Shown here piece after piece: positions 1-5,716 of a stretch of 9,008 nt of DNA. The translations under genes and the position numbers were made by a program. The notes under the pieces were generated by a model that saw nothing but the letters and a program-made list of their open reading frames with translations, had not been told where the DNA came from and ran no database searches. Positions within the stretch are counted from its first letter, which is position 1, and each line of letters begins with the position of its first letter. Where the stretch lies: NCBI RefSeq assembly GCF_048595215.1, contig NZ_JBMDWJ010000395.1:1-9008 (forward strand), read 5' to 3'. This DNA comes from Siphonobacter sp048595215 (lineage in GTDB: Bacteria; Bacteroidota; Bacteroidia; Cytophagales; Spirosomataceae).

Positions 1-186
1 CTTGTAAACTCCTCTTTTAATTCGAATCGTTATGGGTTTGGTATTGGGACTGGGTACGGAAGTAAGGGCTTCCTGTACGCGTCGAAAGTCGCCACTCCCG
101 TCCTGAGCCACGGTAATCACTCGACGCTGGCACCAGCCTGACAGACTTAACAATACCAGAAAAATGATTAGTAGATAGCGATTCAT
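1..186 (-). CDS. Pectinesterase (CE8 family), N-terminal fragment cut by the window edge
   Basis: Translating the minus strand from the ATG at 186-184 gives 62 open residues running off the left edge. Residues 1 to about 19 form a basic-hydrophobic signal peptide (MNRYLLIIFLVLLSLSG). Next comes VITVAQDGSGDFRRVQEAL and later ITIRIKRGVYK. This is the characteristic opening of family 8 carbohydrate esterases: an Asp-Gly-Ser-Gly-Asp-Phe turn, the 'VQEAL' helix and the 'GVYK' strand that starts the right-handed beta-helix. Family knowledge: these enzymes remove methyl esters from homogalacturonan, freeing it for lyases or hydrolases. The catalytic Asp residues lie beyond the window, so activity cannot be judged. 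The start codon is 8 bp after the GH43 stop, so this is the third gene of the GH105-GH43-CE8 operon. The Cys in the signal region is preceded by Trp, so a lipobox is unlikely and periplasmic export is inferred. Confidence 0.88.
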   Translation of the reverse strand, partial: MNRYLLIIFLVLLSLSGWCQRRVITVAQDGSGDFRRVQEALTSVPSPNTKPITIRIKRGVYK

Positions 187-194
187 GGGCTTTG

Positions 195-1844
195 TTAGGG
201 TAAGGGTTCAACACGAAACCAGTCCACATCGGCGTATCCGGAATCATTGATTTGAGCGGTTCGTGTACAGAACAGACCCATCTTGGCTCCAATCCAGCGG
301 CCTACTTCGGCCTGGAATTCGGCTCCGGCTTTCTGATACTGCGTTCCGTCGAGACTGTAGCTAAACTGACAGCGGGCTCCGGGGCGTACTTGCAGTCGCA
401 GGTACACGGGTTGTCCGGCCTTTAATGAGGTAATACGTTTTTCGCTTTCCGGCTGATTATCCGCCGCTTTTTCACAGACCGCTGATACGAGTTCCATCTC
501 CTGCTTCTGACTCTTCAGGTACAGGCTGGCGTAACGCAAGCCCATCACTACCAGTCCCGCTTTCTCGTTGTCGAGCTTGGCATTGGGCGTGAACGTCAAT
601 TTAGTAGTAACCTGAAACGTTTCTGCCGGAAATTTCTGTAACAACACATTGGGAACGCTCCACAGATTTCGGGCCTCAGCGGGAGCCTGGTAGGAATAAA
701 GTCGCAGAAAACCTTCCGGTTGCAGCATGTGCCAGATGCCCTGCGGGTTGGCCTGCCATTGCCACTGCCGCCCGAGGGTCAGCTGATTGAACTCGTCCGA
801 TTCGGGTGGCGTCGCTTGGGGGTAAGTCTTGCCTACGTTCGGTTTCCGGTGGGTCAGTACGGGCTCGCCCTTGCCGTCCTTATCCGCGTCGAGTCCAATG
901 ACCGGCCAGTCATTTACCCACTGCATCGGCTGTAAATGCACGATTCGCCCGTAGGCTTCTTTGTCCTGAAAATGAATGAACCAGTCCTCTGATCGACCCT
1001 TAACGGGAGGCGTAGTTACCCAGGCCCCCTGGTGCGGACCATTGATGGGCGACTTTCCCTGATCCATGACCACCCGCCGGTCGTAGGGTCCGTAGACGTT
1101 TTTGGAGCGAAGCACCAGTTGCCAACCCGTAGAAACGCCCCCCGCCGGAGCAAAGATGTAGTAGTAGCCGTTTCGCTTGTAAAACTTGGGGCCTTCCACC
1201 GTCGGGTCTAGAACATGTCCGTCGTAGACCAGTACGCCTTCATCTCGTACCTTCGTTCCGGTGGTGTTGAGTTTTTTAACGGTCAGGACGCTCTTGATAC
1301 CAGCCCGACTCCCCGCCCAGCCGTGTACGAGGTAGACCTGCCCATCGTCGTCCCAGAGCGGACAGGGGTCAATCAATCCCTTTCCGGCTTCTACCAGCAC
1401 AGGTTCCGACCAGGGGCCCGCCGGATTTTTAGCTTTGGTCAGGTAAATACCAAAATCAGGGTCCGGGTAATACAGGTAAAATTCATTTTGGTGAAAGCGT
1501 ATCGCCGGAGCCCAGACGCCATTGCCGTGCTGGGTTTTGGAGAAATGATCGAAAGGCGGCTGCCGTCGCAGGGCATGACCTATGAGCGACCAGTTGACCA
1601 GATCTTTCGAATGCAGAATGGGCAGACCCGGAATGGCATCGAAACTCGAAGCCGTCATGTAAAAATCAGCCCCTACTCGGCAGACATCCGGATCGGAATA
1701 ATCGGCGTGCAGTACCGGATTTTTGTAGGTTCCATCCCCCTGATCCGCGACCCAAACGGTTGACAATTCAGCCGAAGGTTTGACTTGAGCCAAGGCTGAC
1801 AAACCCAGTGACAATCCGGCGGCTAGTAACGTAATTTTTTGCAT
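195..1844 (-). CDS. Glycoside hydrolase family 43 with C-terminal beta-sandwich domain (beta-xylosidase/alpha-L-arabinofuranosidase type)
   Basis: 549 aa. A signal peptide covers residues 1-20 (MQKITLLAAGLSLGLSALAQ). A five-bladed GH43 propeller follows at about 37-340 and a concanavalin-like C-terminal domain at about 345-549. The three GH43 acidic residues are visible: general base D51 in YSDPDV, pKa-modulating D159 in LIDPCPLWDDDG, and general acid E217 in VEGPKFY. NPVLHADYSDPDV and YMTASSF are typical of the long GH43 group that carries the extra beta-xylosidase C-terminal domain. Members act on arabinose- or xylose-containing glycans by inversion; the exact linkage cannot be read from sequence. 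Placed 33 bp after GH105 and 8 bp before the CE8 pectinesterase, it most likely trims side groups of pectin (arabinan or xylogalacturonan), which is inferred from context. The ATG at 1844 is chosen because the signal peptide begins there; no clear Shine-Dalgarno precedes it, as is usual in Bacteroidota. Confidence 0.93.
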   Translation of the reverse strand: MQKITLLAAGLSLGLSALAQVKPSAELSTVWVADQGDGTYKNPVLHADYSDPDVCRVGADFYMTASSFDAIPGLPILHSKDLVNWSLIGHALRRQPPFDHFSKTQHGNGVWAPAIRFHQNEFYLYYPDPDFGIYLTKAKNPAGPWSEPVLVEAGKGLIDPCPLWDDDGQVYLVHGWAGSRAGIKSVLTVKKLNTTGTKVRDEGVLVYDGHVLDPTVEGPKFYKRNGYYYIFAPAGGVSTGWQLVLRSKNVYGPYDRRVVMDQGKSPINGPHQGAWVTTPPVKGRSEDWFIHFQDKEAYGRIVHLQPMQWVNDWPVIGLDADKDGKGEPVLTHRKPNVGKTYPQATPPESDEFNQLTLGRQWQWQANPQGIWHMLQPEGFLRLYSYQAPAEARNLWSVPNVLLQKFPAETFQVTTKLTFTPNAKLDNEKAGLVVMGLRYASLYLKSQKQEMELVSAVCEKAADNQPESEKRITSLKAGQPVYLRLQVRPGARCQFSYSLDGTQYQKAGAEFQAEVGRWIGAKMGLFCTRTAQINDSGYADVDWFRVEPLP

Positions 1845-1877
1845 ATAGCTGAAAAATAGAGAATCGGGAGAATAGCT

Positions 1878-3089
1878 CTAGCGGCTGGACTTGAGTTGAT
1901 CCATTTCCAAAGCCAGCAGAATAAAAGGACCTACCGATTTGGGGTCGTTATCGCGTTTGGCTTCCTGAACGTAGTAGGCAAAAGTCCCTGAGCGGTAAGG
2001 CGTACCACCCAGCCCCGCTCCCGCACAGGCGTCGGTGATGGCCAGGGTACCATCCGATTCCGTTCGGAGTTGGTGGGTAAGAATTCCCCGATAAGCTTTC
2101 TTGCCAGCTTCCAGACTAGCCGCAGAAGCGTAGCCTTGCCGACCCGCTTTTACGAGAAAATAAGCCAGCATGGTAGAGGCCGAAGACTCCAGATAATTAC
2201 CGACTTTCGGCCCGACGTCCATCACCTGGTACCACAGCCCCGTAGCGGGATCCTGGTAGCGTTGCAGTGTTTCAGCCAGATTTTTGGTAATGCGGAGAAT
2301 GTCCGTTCGTTTGGGATGATTTTTCGGAAAATAGTCCAGTACATCCACCAGCGTCATGGCGTACCAGCCCAGTCCCCGCCCCCAGACGTGCGGCGAGCGG
2401 CCCGTCAGTGAATCCGCCCAGGCCTGCGTACGGCTCTCATCCCAGCCGTGCACGTAGAGATTGGTACCGGGCTGTTTGTGATGCTGATCGATCAGGGTGA
2501 TCTGTCGGGCTACTTCGTCGAAAAGTTCGGGTTCCCGAAAGGTTTGGGCGTACTGAGCCAGAAATGGGGTCGCCATGTACAGCCCATCGAGCCACATCTG
2601 GGAAGGGTAGCGTTTTTTATGCCAGAAACCGCCCTCCCTCGTTCGGGGATGCGTCCGCATCTGGTCCCGTAACATCGCCAGGGCTTTTTTGTACTTTTCG
2701 TCACCCGTCTTTTCGTACAGGGCAAAAACGAATTTACCGGGATTGACCCAGTCAATGTTGTATGCTTCCAGCGAATAGGTTTTGATGGTCCCATCGGGCT
2801 GAATCATGTCATCGGCGTACTCCTTGATGTAGGCGTAGTATTTGGCGTCGCCCTGCCGTTTCCAGAGTTTCTCCAGCGACGTACACACGAGACCATGACA
2901 GTAATTCCAGCGGGGTTCTTTCGAGAAATCCAGCATCCAGCCCTTCGGATTTCGCTGCATGTCCGAATCAGCCATCCGAACGGCCCAGTCGAGCGGCGTC
3001 GAAGTTTTGGCGGTTTGAGCGGTTGATCCGGTACTAGCGGCGAAAGTAAGTAAACCAATCCCCAGGTAGCGAATGAATGCGGGCATCAT
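1878..3089 (-). CDS. Glycoside hydrolase family 105, unsaturated rhamnogalacturonyl/galacturonyl hydrolase
   Basis: 403 aa, close to the family length of about 370 plus a signal peptide (residues 1-25, MMPAFIRYLGIGLLTFAAST and following). The alpha/alpha-barrel motifs are clear: WNYCHGLVCTSLEKLW (61-76), NIDWVNPGK with D113, MWLDGLYMATPFLA with D168, LYVHGWDES with H214, and VWGRGLGWYAMTLVDVLDY (235-253). By comparison with Bacillus subtilis YteR, D168 matches the catalytic acid Asp143 and D113 matches Asp88. These enzymes hydrate the double bond of the unsaturated galacturonic acid left at the non-reducing end of pectin-lyase products, releasing a 5-keto sugar. It is the first gene of the pectin operon. 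Two Met codons are adjacent (3089 and 3086); either gives the same signal peptide. The substrate, from rhamnogalacturonan or homogalacturonan, is not decided by the sequence. Confidence 0.94.
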   Translation of the reverse strand: MMPAFIRYLGIGLLTFAASTGSTAQTAKTSTPLDWAVRMADSDMQRNPKGWMLDFSKEPRWNYCHGLVCTSLEKLWKRQGDAKYYAYIKEYADDMIQPDGTIKTYSLEAYNIDWVNPGKFVFALYEKTGDEKYKKALAMLRDQMRTHPRTREGGFWHKKRYPSQMWLDGLYMATPFLAQYAQTFREPELFDEVARQITLIDQHHKQPGTNLYVHGWDESRTQAWADSLTGRSPHVWGRGLGWYAMTLVDVLDYFPKNHPKRTDILRITKNLAETLQRYQDPATGLWYQVMDVGPKVGNYLESSASTMLAYFLVKAGRQGYASAASLEAGKKAYRGILTHQLRTESDGTLAITDACAGAGLGGTPYRSGTFAYYVQEAKRDNDPKSVGPFILLALEMDQLKSSR

Positions 3090-3129
3090 CAGGCGTTTAT
3101 CAGGTTCCTTACAACGTAGACGGAATCTG

Positions 3130-3156
3130 AAGGTCCTTTCCCTTTTTCAAGGTCCT
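3130..3156 (-). promoter_or_regulatory. Direct repeat of AAGGTCCT upstream of the pectin operon, possible operator
   Basis: The octamer AAGGTCCT occurs at 3130-3137 and again at 3149-3156, a 19-bp period, 41-67 bp upstream of the GH105 start codon. Each copy contains AGGTCCT, a 7-bp odd palindrome (AGGNCCT), so each could act as a half site for a dimeric regulator. The only minus-strand match to the Bacteroidota -7 box nearby is a poor one (TACGTTGT, 3118-3111). The regulatory role is inferred only from position and repetition. Confidence 0.3.
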
Positions 3157-3213
3157 GAATTATGTTGGCTAAACGTGCTGAAGAAAGAATTGGAAATAAC
3201 GACCGTCGTGTTC

Positions 3214-3233
3214 GGAGTAACTTTTACTACTCC
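3214..3233 (-). other. Short hairpin just after the 115-aa gene
   Basis: GGAGTA (3214-3219) and TACTCC (3228-3233) form a 6-bp perfect stem with an 8-nt loop, starting 9 bp after the stop codon at 3243. No T-run follows on the minus strand, so it is not a canonical intrinsic terminator. It may stabilise the 3' end or be incidental. An 11-bp palindrome, ACGACCGTCGT (3199-3209), lies just beyond it. Confidence 0.3.
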
Positions 3234-3242
3234 CTTTATCTA

Positions 3243-3590
3243 TTATTCTTTCAATTTAAAATTACCCGGATGAGGGGCGAGCAGCACCTGCGTCGTATAC
3301 AAATCCGGATGACCCAAATCCGTAATCGTATATTTAATTTGCCGGGTATTGGCTTCCGTAATCTGGCACGTGTACCAATCCTGATGCGTTTCATCAAAAA
3401 AGCACCACCGCTCCATCAAGATTCGCAGACCATTCGTTTGCAGGAAGTTTTCGGCCTGCCGTTCGGTATCGAATACTTGTAATGGGTATTTGAAAAACGT
3501 GTAGGCCTCAAACGGGCCGGTTTCCGAATAAGCCCTTACAAAACCCATCAATTCATCATCCTCTTCCCGTAGTACGGCTTTAAATTGCAT
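3243..3590 (-). CDS. Hypothetical protein, 115 aa, function unknown
   Basis: I do not recognise a family. The protein is soluble, with no signal peptide or membrane segment. It is rich in aromatic residues (FEAYTFFKYPLQVFD at 28-41, RWCFFDETHQDWYTCQ at 61-76) and has two Cys (C63 and C75). The alternation of short hydrophobic stretches suggests a small alpha/beta or beta fold. The pattern 'DTERQAENFLQTNGL' (41-55) reads as a helix in the style of a small cytoplasmic domain. It starts 42 bp after the stop of the GNAT gene on the same strand, so the two are probably cotranscribed. The start ATG at 3590 is preceded by an A/T-rich leader that shares a 12-mer with the GNAT leader. Coding is supported by composition and by operon-like spacing, not by homology. 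Confidence 0.65.
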   Translation of the reverse strand: MQFKAVLREEDDELMGFVRAYSETGPFEAYTFFKYPLQVFDTERQAENFLQTNGLRILMERWCFFDETHQDWYTCQITEANTRQIKYTITDLGHPDLYTTQVLLAPHPGNFKLKE

Positions 3591-3597
3591 GTCATCT

Positions 3598-3609
3598 ATT
3601 ATTTTACAA
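3598..3609 (-). repeat. 12-bp leader repeat, copy next to the 115-aa gene start
   Basis: TTGTAAAATAAT on the minus strand lies 7 bp upstream of the ATG at 3590. An identical 12-mer overlaps the start codon of the neighbouring GNAT gene (4203-4192). It could be a translation-enhancing A-rich leader, a usual substitute for Shine-Dalgarno sites in Bacteroidota. The role is inferred. Confidence 0.3.
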
Positions 3610-3632
3610 AAGCAAAAAACTAGTTAATGGAC

Positions 3633-4193
3633 CTAATACGTCAAATTTTCTTCGAATTGCGAACGAGTAATCCGGTACAATACGTGCTCCCGTAAGGAAT
3701 GACCCACAGGCAGTTTAGGATGCTCAAAATTCTCCCCCGGTTGCATGCCCAGCCGTTGCATCAGTCGATACGAGCGTACGTTCGCCGGAACGGTGAAGGA
3801 AACAATTTCCGGCAAATGCAGGCGTTCAAAACCGTCCCGCATTGCTGCATGAGCGGCTTCAAAGGCGTATCTTTTCCCCCAATAGTCCCGGGCAAATCGC
3901 CAGCCAATCTCAACGGCTGGCGTGAAGGGAGTTTGAAAAGATACGATGGCTAACCCGCAGAAGCCTAACAGCTTTCCGGTTTCCCGTTCTTCCACCGCCC
4001 ATCGACCCCAGCCATGCGTTTCGAAATGATTTATGAATCTATCCATTAACCCATCACTCTCGGTACGGTTGAGGAGAGCTGGAAAATGGAGCATGACTTC
4101 TGGATCCGCGTTGATGGCCGCAAAAGCTTCCTGATCATCCGCCTGCCAGGTTCGTAAGTGTAGTCGGGGCGTTTGTAAAGAAAAAGCATTCAT
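3633..4193 (-). CDS. GNAT family N-acetyltransferase (RimJ/RimL, Acetyltransf_3 type)
   Basis: 186 aa, the normal length for this subfamily. The opening LQTPRLHLRTWQADDQEAF (6-24) is the standard first strand and helix ('T.RL.LR....D...'). Motif A, which holds the acetyl-CoA pyrophosphate, is at 101-113 (ARDYWGKRYAFEA, in place of the usual YWGKGYATEA). The last motif, VPANVRSYRLMQRLGM (135-150), carries N138 and S141. Family members transfer acetyl groups to protein N-termini, amino acids or small amines; the substrate here is unknown. The protein is cytoplasmic. It is followed 42 bp later by the 115-aa hypothetical gene. The second glycine of motif A is replaced by Arg (GKR for GKG), a modest departure that may not affect function. 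Confidence 0.9.
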   Translation of the reverse strand: MNAFSLQTPRLHLRTWQADDQEAFAAINADPEVMLHFPALLNRTESDGLMDRFINHFETHGWGRWAVEERETGKLLGFCGLAIVSFQTPFTPAVEIGWRFARDYWGKRYAFEAAHAAMRDGFERLHLPEIVSFTVPANVRSYRLMQRLGMQPGENFEHPKLPVGHSLREHVLYRITRSQFEENLTY

Positions 4194-4203
4194 TATTTTA
4201 CAA
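4192..4203 (-). repeat. 12-bp leader repeat, copy at the GNAT gene start
   Basis: TTGTAAAATAAT on the minus strand ends inside the GNAT start codon (ATG at 4193-4191), identical to the copy ahead of the 115-aa gene. Both have the form TTGTAAAATAAT followed closely by ATG, suggesting a shared initiation context or an old local duplication. Confidence 0.3.
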
Positions 4204-4388
4204 TTAATCTAATTATGAACCGCTATCCTGAAAGTAGTGATGCAGGTACATTCCGTACTTTATGAATGAAACGCCAAATTGCTTCAAAGAGCCTCTTCTC
4301 TTCAAGTACGCTCGGAATGAACGGGTCAAAAATAGGGATGAACTGTGGGTAGGATCGCTCTGAAACCATAGAAGTGCGTACCTAAACA

Positions 4389-4538
4389 TAAAAAACCGCC
4401 CTTAGAAACTAAGGACGGTTTAACTAATCACACCTAAACTACCGTCGGGTAGTCGCTCTTGATTTAATACGCTTTTGATCGAATGATCGAATTTTTATAA
4501 AACGTGGGTATGGATGGACTACACTTTCTTCCGCTCAT
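4389..4538 (-). ncRNA. Candidate small RNA, about 150 nt, unknown family
   Basis: The unit is bounded by a minus-strand promoter-like sequence (4574-4545) and an intrinsic terminator (4421-4390). Inside, GATCGAAT is repeated in tandem at 4477-4492, and ACTACC (4438-4443) with GGTAGT (4448-4453) makes a 6-bp stem closed by a GTCG/CGAC tetraloop. No plausible long open frame exists; a 24-codon frame would begin at the predicted start site without a leader. The alternative is that the terminator simply ends a long AraC 3' UTR. The call rests on promoter, terminator and structure, not on homology. Confidence 0.35.
4390..4421 (-). terminator. Intrinsic terminator, minus strand
   Basis: Arms 4393-4405 and 4409-4421 pair over 13 bp around a 3-nt loop. 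The one mismatch in DNA (C4399 with A4415) becomes a G-U wobble only in minus-strand RNA, and a U-run (A4390-A4395 in the plus strand) follows in that direction. Both points argue for minus-strand use. It ends either the AraC transcript, about 510 bp after its stop, or a separate small RNA. Confidence 0.75.
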
Positions 4539-4544
4539 ACGGGG

Positions 4545-4574
4545 CAAACGTATACCTCTGTATGAACTACTAAA
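4545..4574 (-). promoter_or_regulatory. Candidate Bacteroidota-type promoter, minus strand
   Basis: TACGTTTG at 4552-4545 on the minus strand matches the TAnnTTTG -7 consensus exactly. TTTA (4574-4571), a one-base departure from the TTTG -33 element, lies 18 bp upstream. Transcription would start near 4539 and reach the terminator at about 4390. The -33 match is weak, hence the low confidence. Confidence 0.35.
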
Positions 4575-4585
4575 GCAGATCACAC

Positions 4586-4634
4586 AAGGCTTATCAAATC
4601 TATTCATCGGCAAGCCTTTGGTAGCGTGCCGATG
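4586..4634. other. Two overlapping, mutually exclusive hairpins
   Basis: AAGGCTT (4586-4592) pairs with AAGCCTT (4612-4618). CATCGGCA (4605-4612) pairs perfectly with TGCCGATG (4627-4634). The stems share base 4612 and interleave, so only one can form fully, as in attenuators or pseudoknots. They lie downstream of the AraC gene, within its possible 3' UTR. No known riboswitch is recognised. Confidence 0.3.
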
Positions 4635-4927
4635 TTAGGTTGACAGAGCAGTATTGAAAGTTGAACGAAACTGTTATAAAGGGAATAGCTTTCTGCAAGC
4701 GAACAAGTACAGAGCGAATATCAAGTGAATGATAGCGGTCATTCATAAGAAGTATAGTTAGTACAAAGTGTTTAGGTGGTCAGGTGTTTTGTAGGTGCAA
4801 AGGAATACCTTTCCCAAAACCATAGCAATAGTATAGGTTGATGATCTTATGTAGCATTACTTGTACAGGCTACGCATTACTACTCATGCGGTAATTCGGT
4901 TTTTACAGAAACCAAATGATTATTTCC

Positions 4928-5710
4928 TTATACCGAGGAAGGATTCAGGCCAAAGTGTTTTTTGAAAACAAACGAAAAATGCGAAAAGTCCTTGAATCCT
5001 ACTGCTTCGTAAACTTGCGTAGGTTTTTGTTTCTTCTCCTTTAAAAGAAAATAGGCTGCATCAAGTCGCTTTTCCTGTAGCCACTTGGCGGGCGGACAGT
5101 GGTAAAGTTTTTCGAAATCACGTTTGAAGGCCGAAATACTTCGCCCCGTTAGGTAAGCAAACGTTGTCAAAGGTAGGTTAAACCGAAAGTTCTGCTCCAT
5201 AAAGGAAGCCAGATCTATTTTGTAGGGTTCGGCAAAGTCGAAGAGAATGTCTTTCAGTTCGGGCTGAATTTTCAGTAATACCAGAAGAGCTTCTTTGAGT
5301 TTGAGCTTTACCAGCGTTTCATCCGTCGTATCGGCCAGAAATGAATAGGCTTGTAAGGAGGCAATAAAATTATGATACAAGGGGTGATCCGGTAGTACGA
5401 GTAGCGGAGCTGTATCCACCCGCCGGCTTGATACATACCCGTACTCCCTACTGAACTCTTGTAGCAGTTGCTCGCTAAAAGTCAAAGAAATGGCTCGGTA
5501 CTCGCCTTTTTCCGGGGGTATTTTTACAAAACGGGCCACCTTATTTTTGACCCCTAAATAAAAGGAACCCTCCCCAAACAGGAGGGTCTCTTTGGCGTCA
5601 TACATCTGAATTGCCCCCTGGATCTGATATACGAACACGTAGTCTTTCAATACATGCTCAGAATTAGACGTTCGGCAGTGGTAACAACTCGTTTTAATCG
5701 GTGCATTCAT
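4928..5710 (-). CDS. AraC/XylS-family transcriptional regulator
   Basis: 260 aa. The N-terminal sensor region (about 1-155) begins SCYHCRTSNSEHVLKDYVFVYQIQG, a cupin-like opening seen in a group of Bacteroidota AraC proteins. The C-terminal DNA-binding region (about 165-258) has two helix-turn-helices. The first is LPLTTFAYLTGRSISAFKRDF (179-199) and the second spans about 227-251 (PTQVYEAVGFKDFSHFSFVFK), followed by the classic KHFGLNPSS ending. Family knowledge: such proteins bind tandem direct repeats and usually respond to a small ligand. It lies 6 bp downstream of the SDR gene on the same strand, so the two are one operon. A direct-repeat pair upstream of that operon is the natural candidate for its own operator, giving autoregulation (inference). 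The ligand is unknown, but may be the substrate of the SDR. C9 and C12 form a CxxC in the N-terminus; a redox or metal role is speculative. Confidence 0.93.
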   Translation of the reverse strand: MNAPIKTSCYHCRTSNSEHVLKDYVFVYQIQGAIQMYDAKETLLFGEGSFYLGVKNKVARFVKIPPEKGEYRAISLTFSEQLLQEFSREYGYVSSRRVDTAPLLVLPDHPLYHNFIASLQAYSFLADTTDETLVKLKLKEALLVLLKIQPELKDILFDFAEPYKIDLASFMEQNFRFNLPLTTFAYLTGRSISAFKRDFEKLYHCPPAKWLQEKRLDAAYFLLKEKKQKPTQVYEAVGFKDFSHFSFVFKKHFGLNPSSV

Positions 5711-5716
5711 TCGAAC

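Larger units (their letters stand above)
4194..4927. other. Long gap between the AraC gene and the GNAT gene
   Basis: No credible protein-coding frame is present. The gap contains a 5-bp hairpin just after the AraC stop (4898-4902 with 4909-4913), a pair of mutually exclusive hairpins (4586-4634), a minus-strand -7-like box (4545-4552), a tandem 8-mer GATCGAAT (4477-4492), a small stem-loop (4438-4453) and an intrinsic-terminator hairpin (4390-4421). Between 4204 and 4389 I see only a possible lone -7 box (TATTTTTG on the minus strand, 4334-4327) with no -33 element, which might serve the GNAT gene. Confidence 0.6.

Noticed and set aside
17..292. 91-codon minus-strand frame spanning the GH43-CE8 junction
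   Set aside because: It overlaps the C-terminus of GH43 and the signal peptide of the pectinesterase in another frame; both real genes are well supported.
1215..1763. 182-codon open frame on the plus strand
   Set aside because: It lies fully antisense to the GH43 gene, whose motifs and catalytic residues are clear; the plus-strand translation resembles no known family.
3214..3233. Hairpin as an intrinsic terminator of the GNAT/115-aa unit
   Set aside because: The 6-bp stem has no T-run on the minus strand; it is listed only as a hairpin.
3162..3482. 106-codon plus-strand frame
   Set aside because: It is mostly antisense to the 115-aa gene, is basic and low in family-like features, and has no promoter or gene context.
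4327..4334. Minus-strand TATTTTTG as promoter of the GNAT gene
   Set aside because: It matches the -7 consensus but has no TTG or TTTG at the right distance, and A/T-rich matches are frequent by chance.
4898..4913. GGTTT/AAACC hairpin as the AraC terminator
   Set aside because: The stem is only 5 bp and lacks a T-run on the minus strand.
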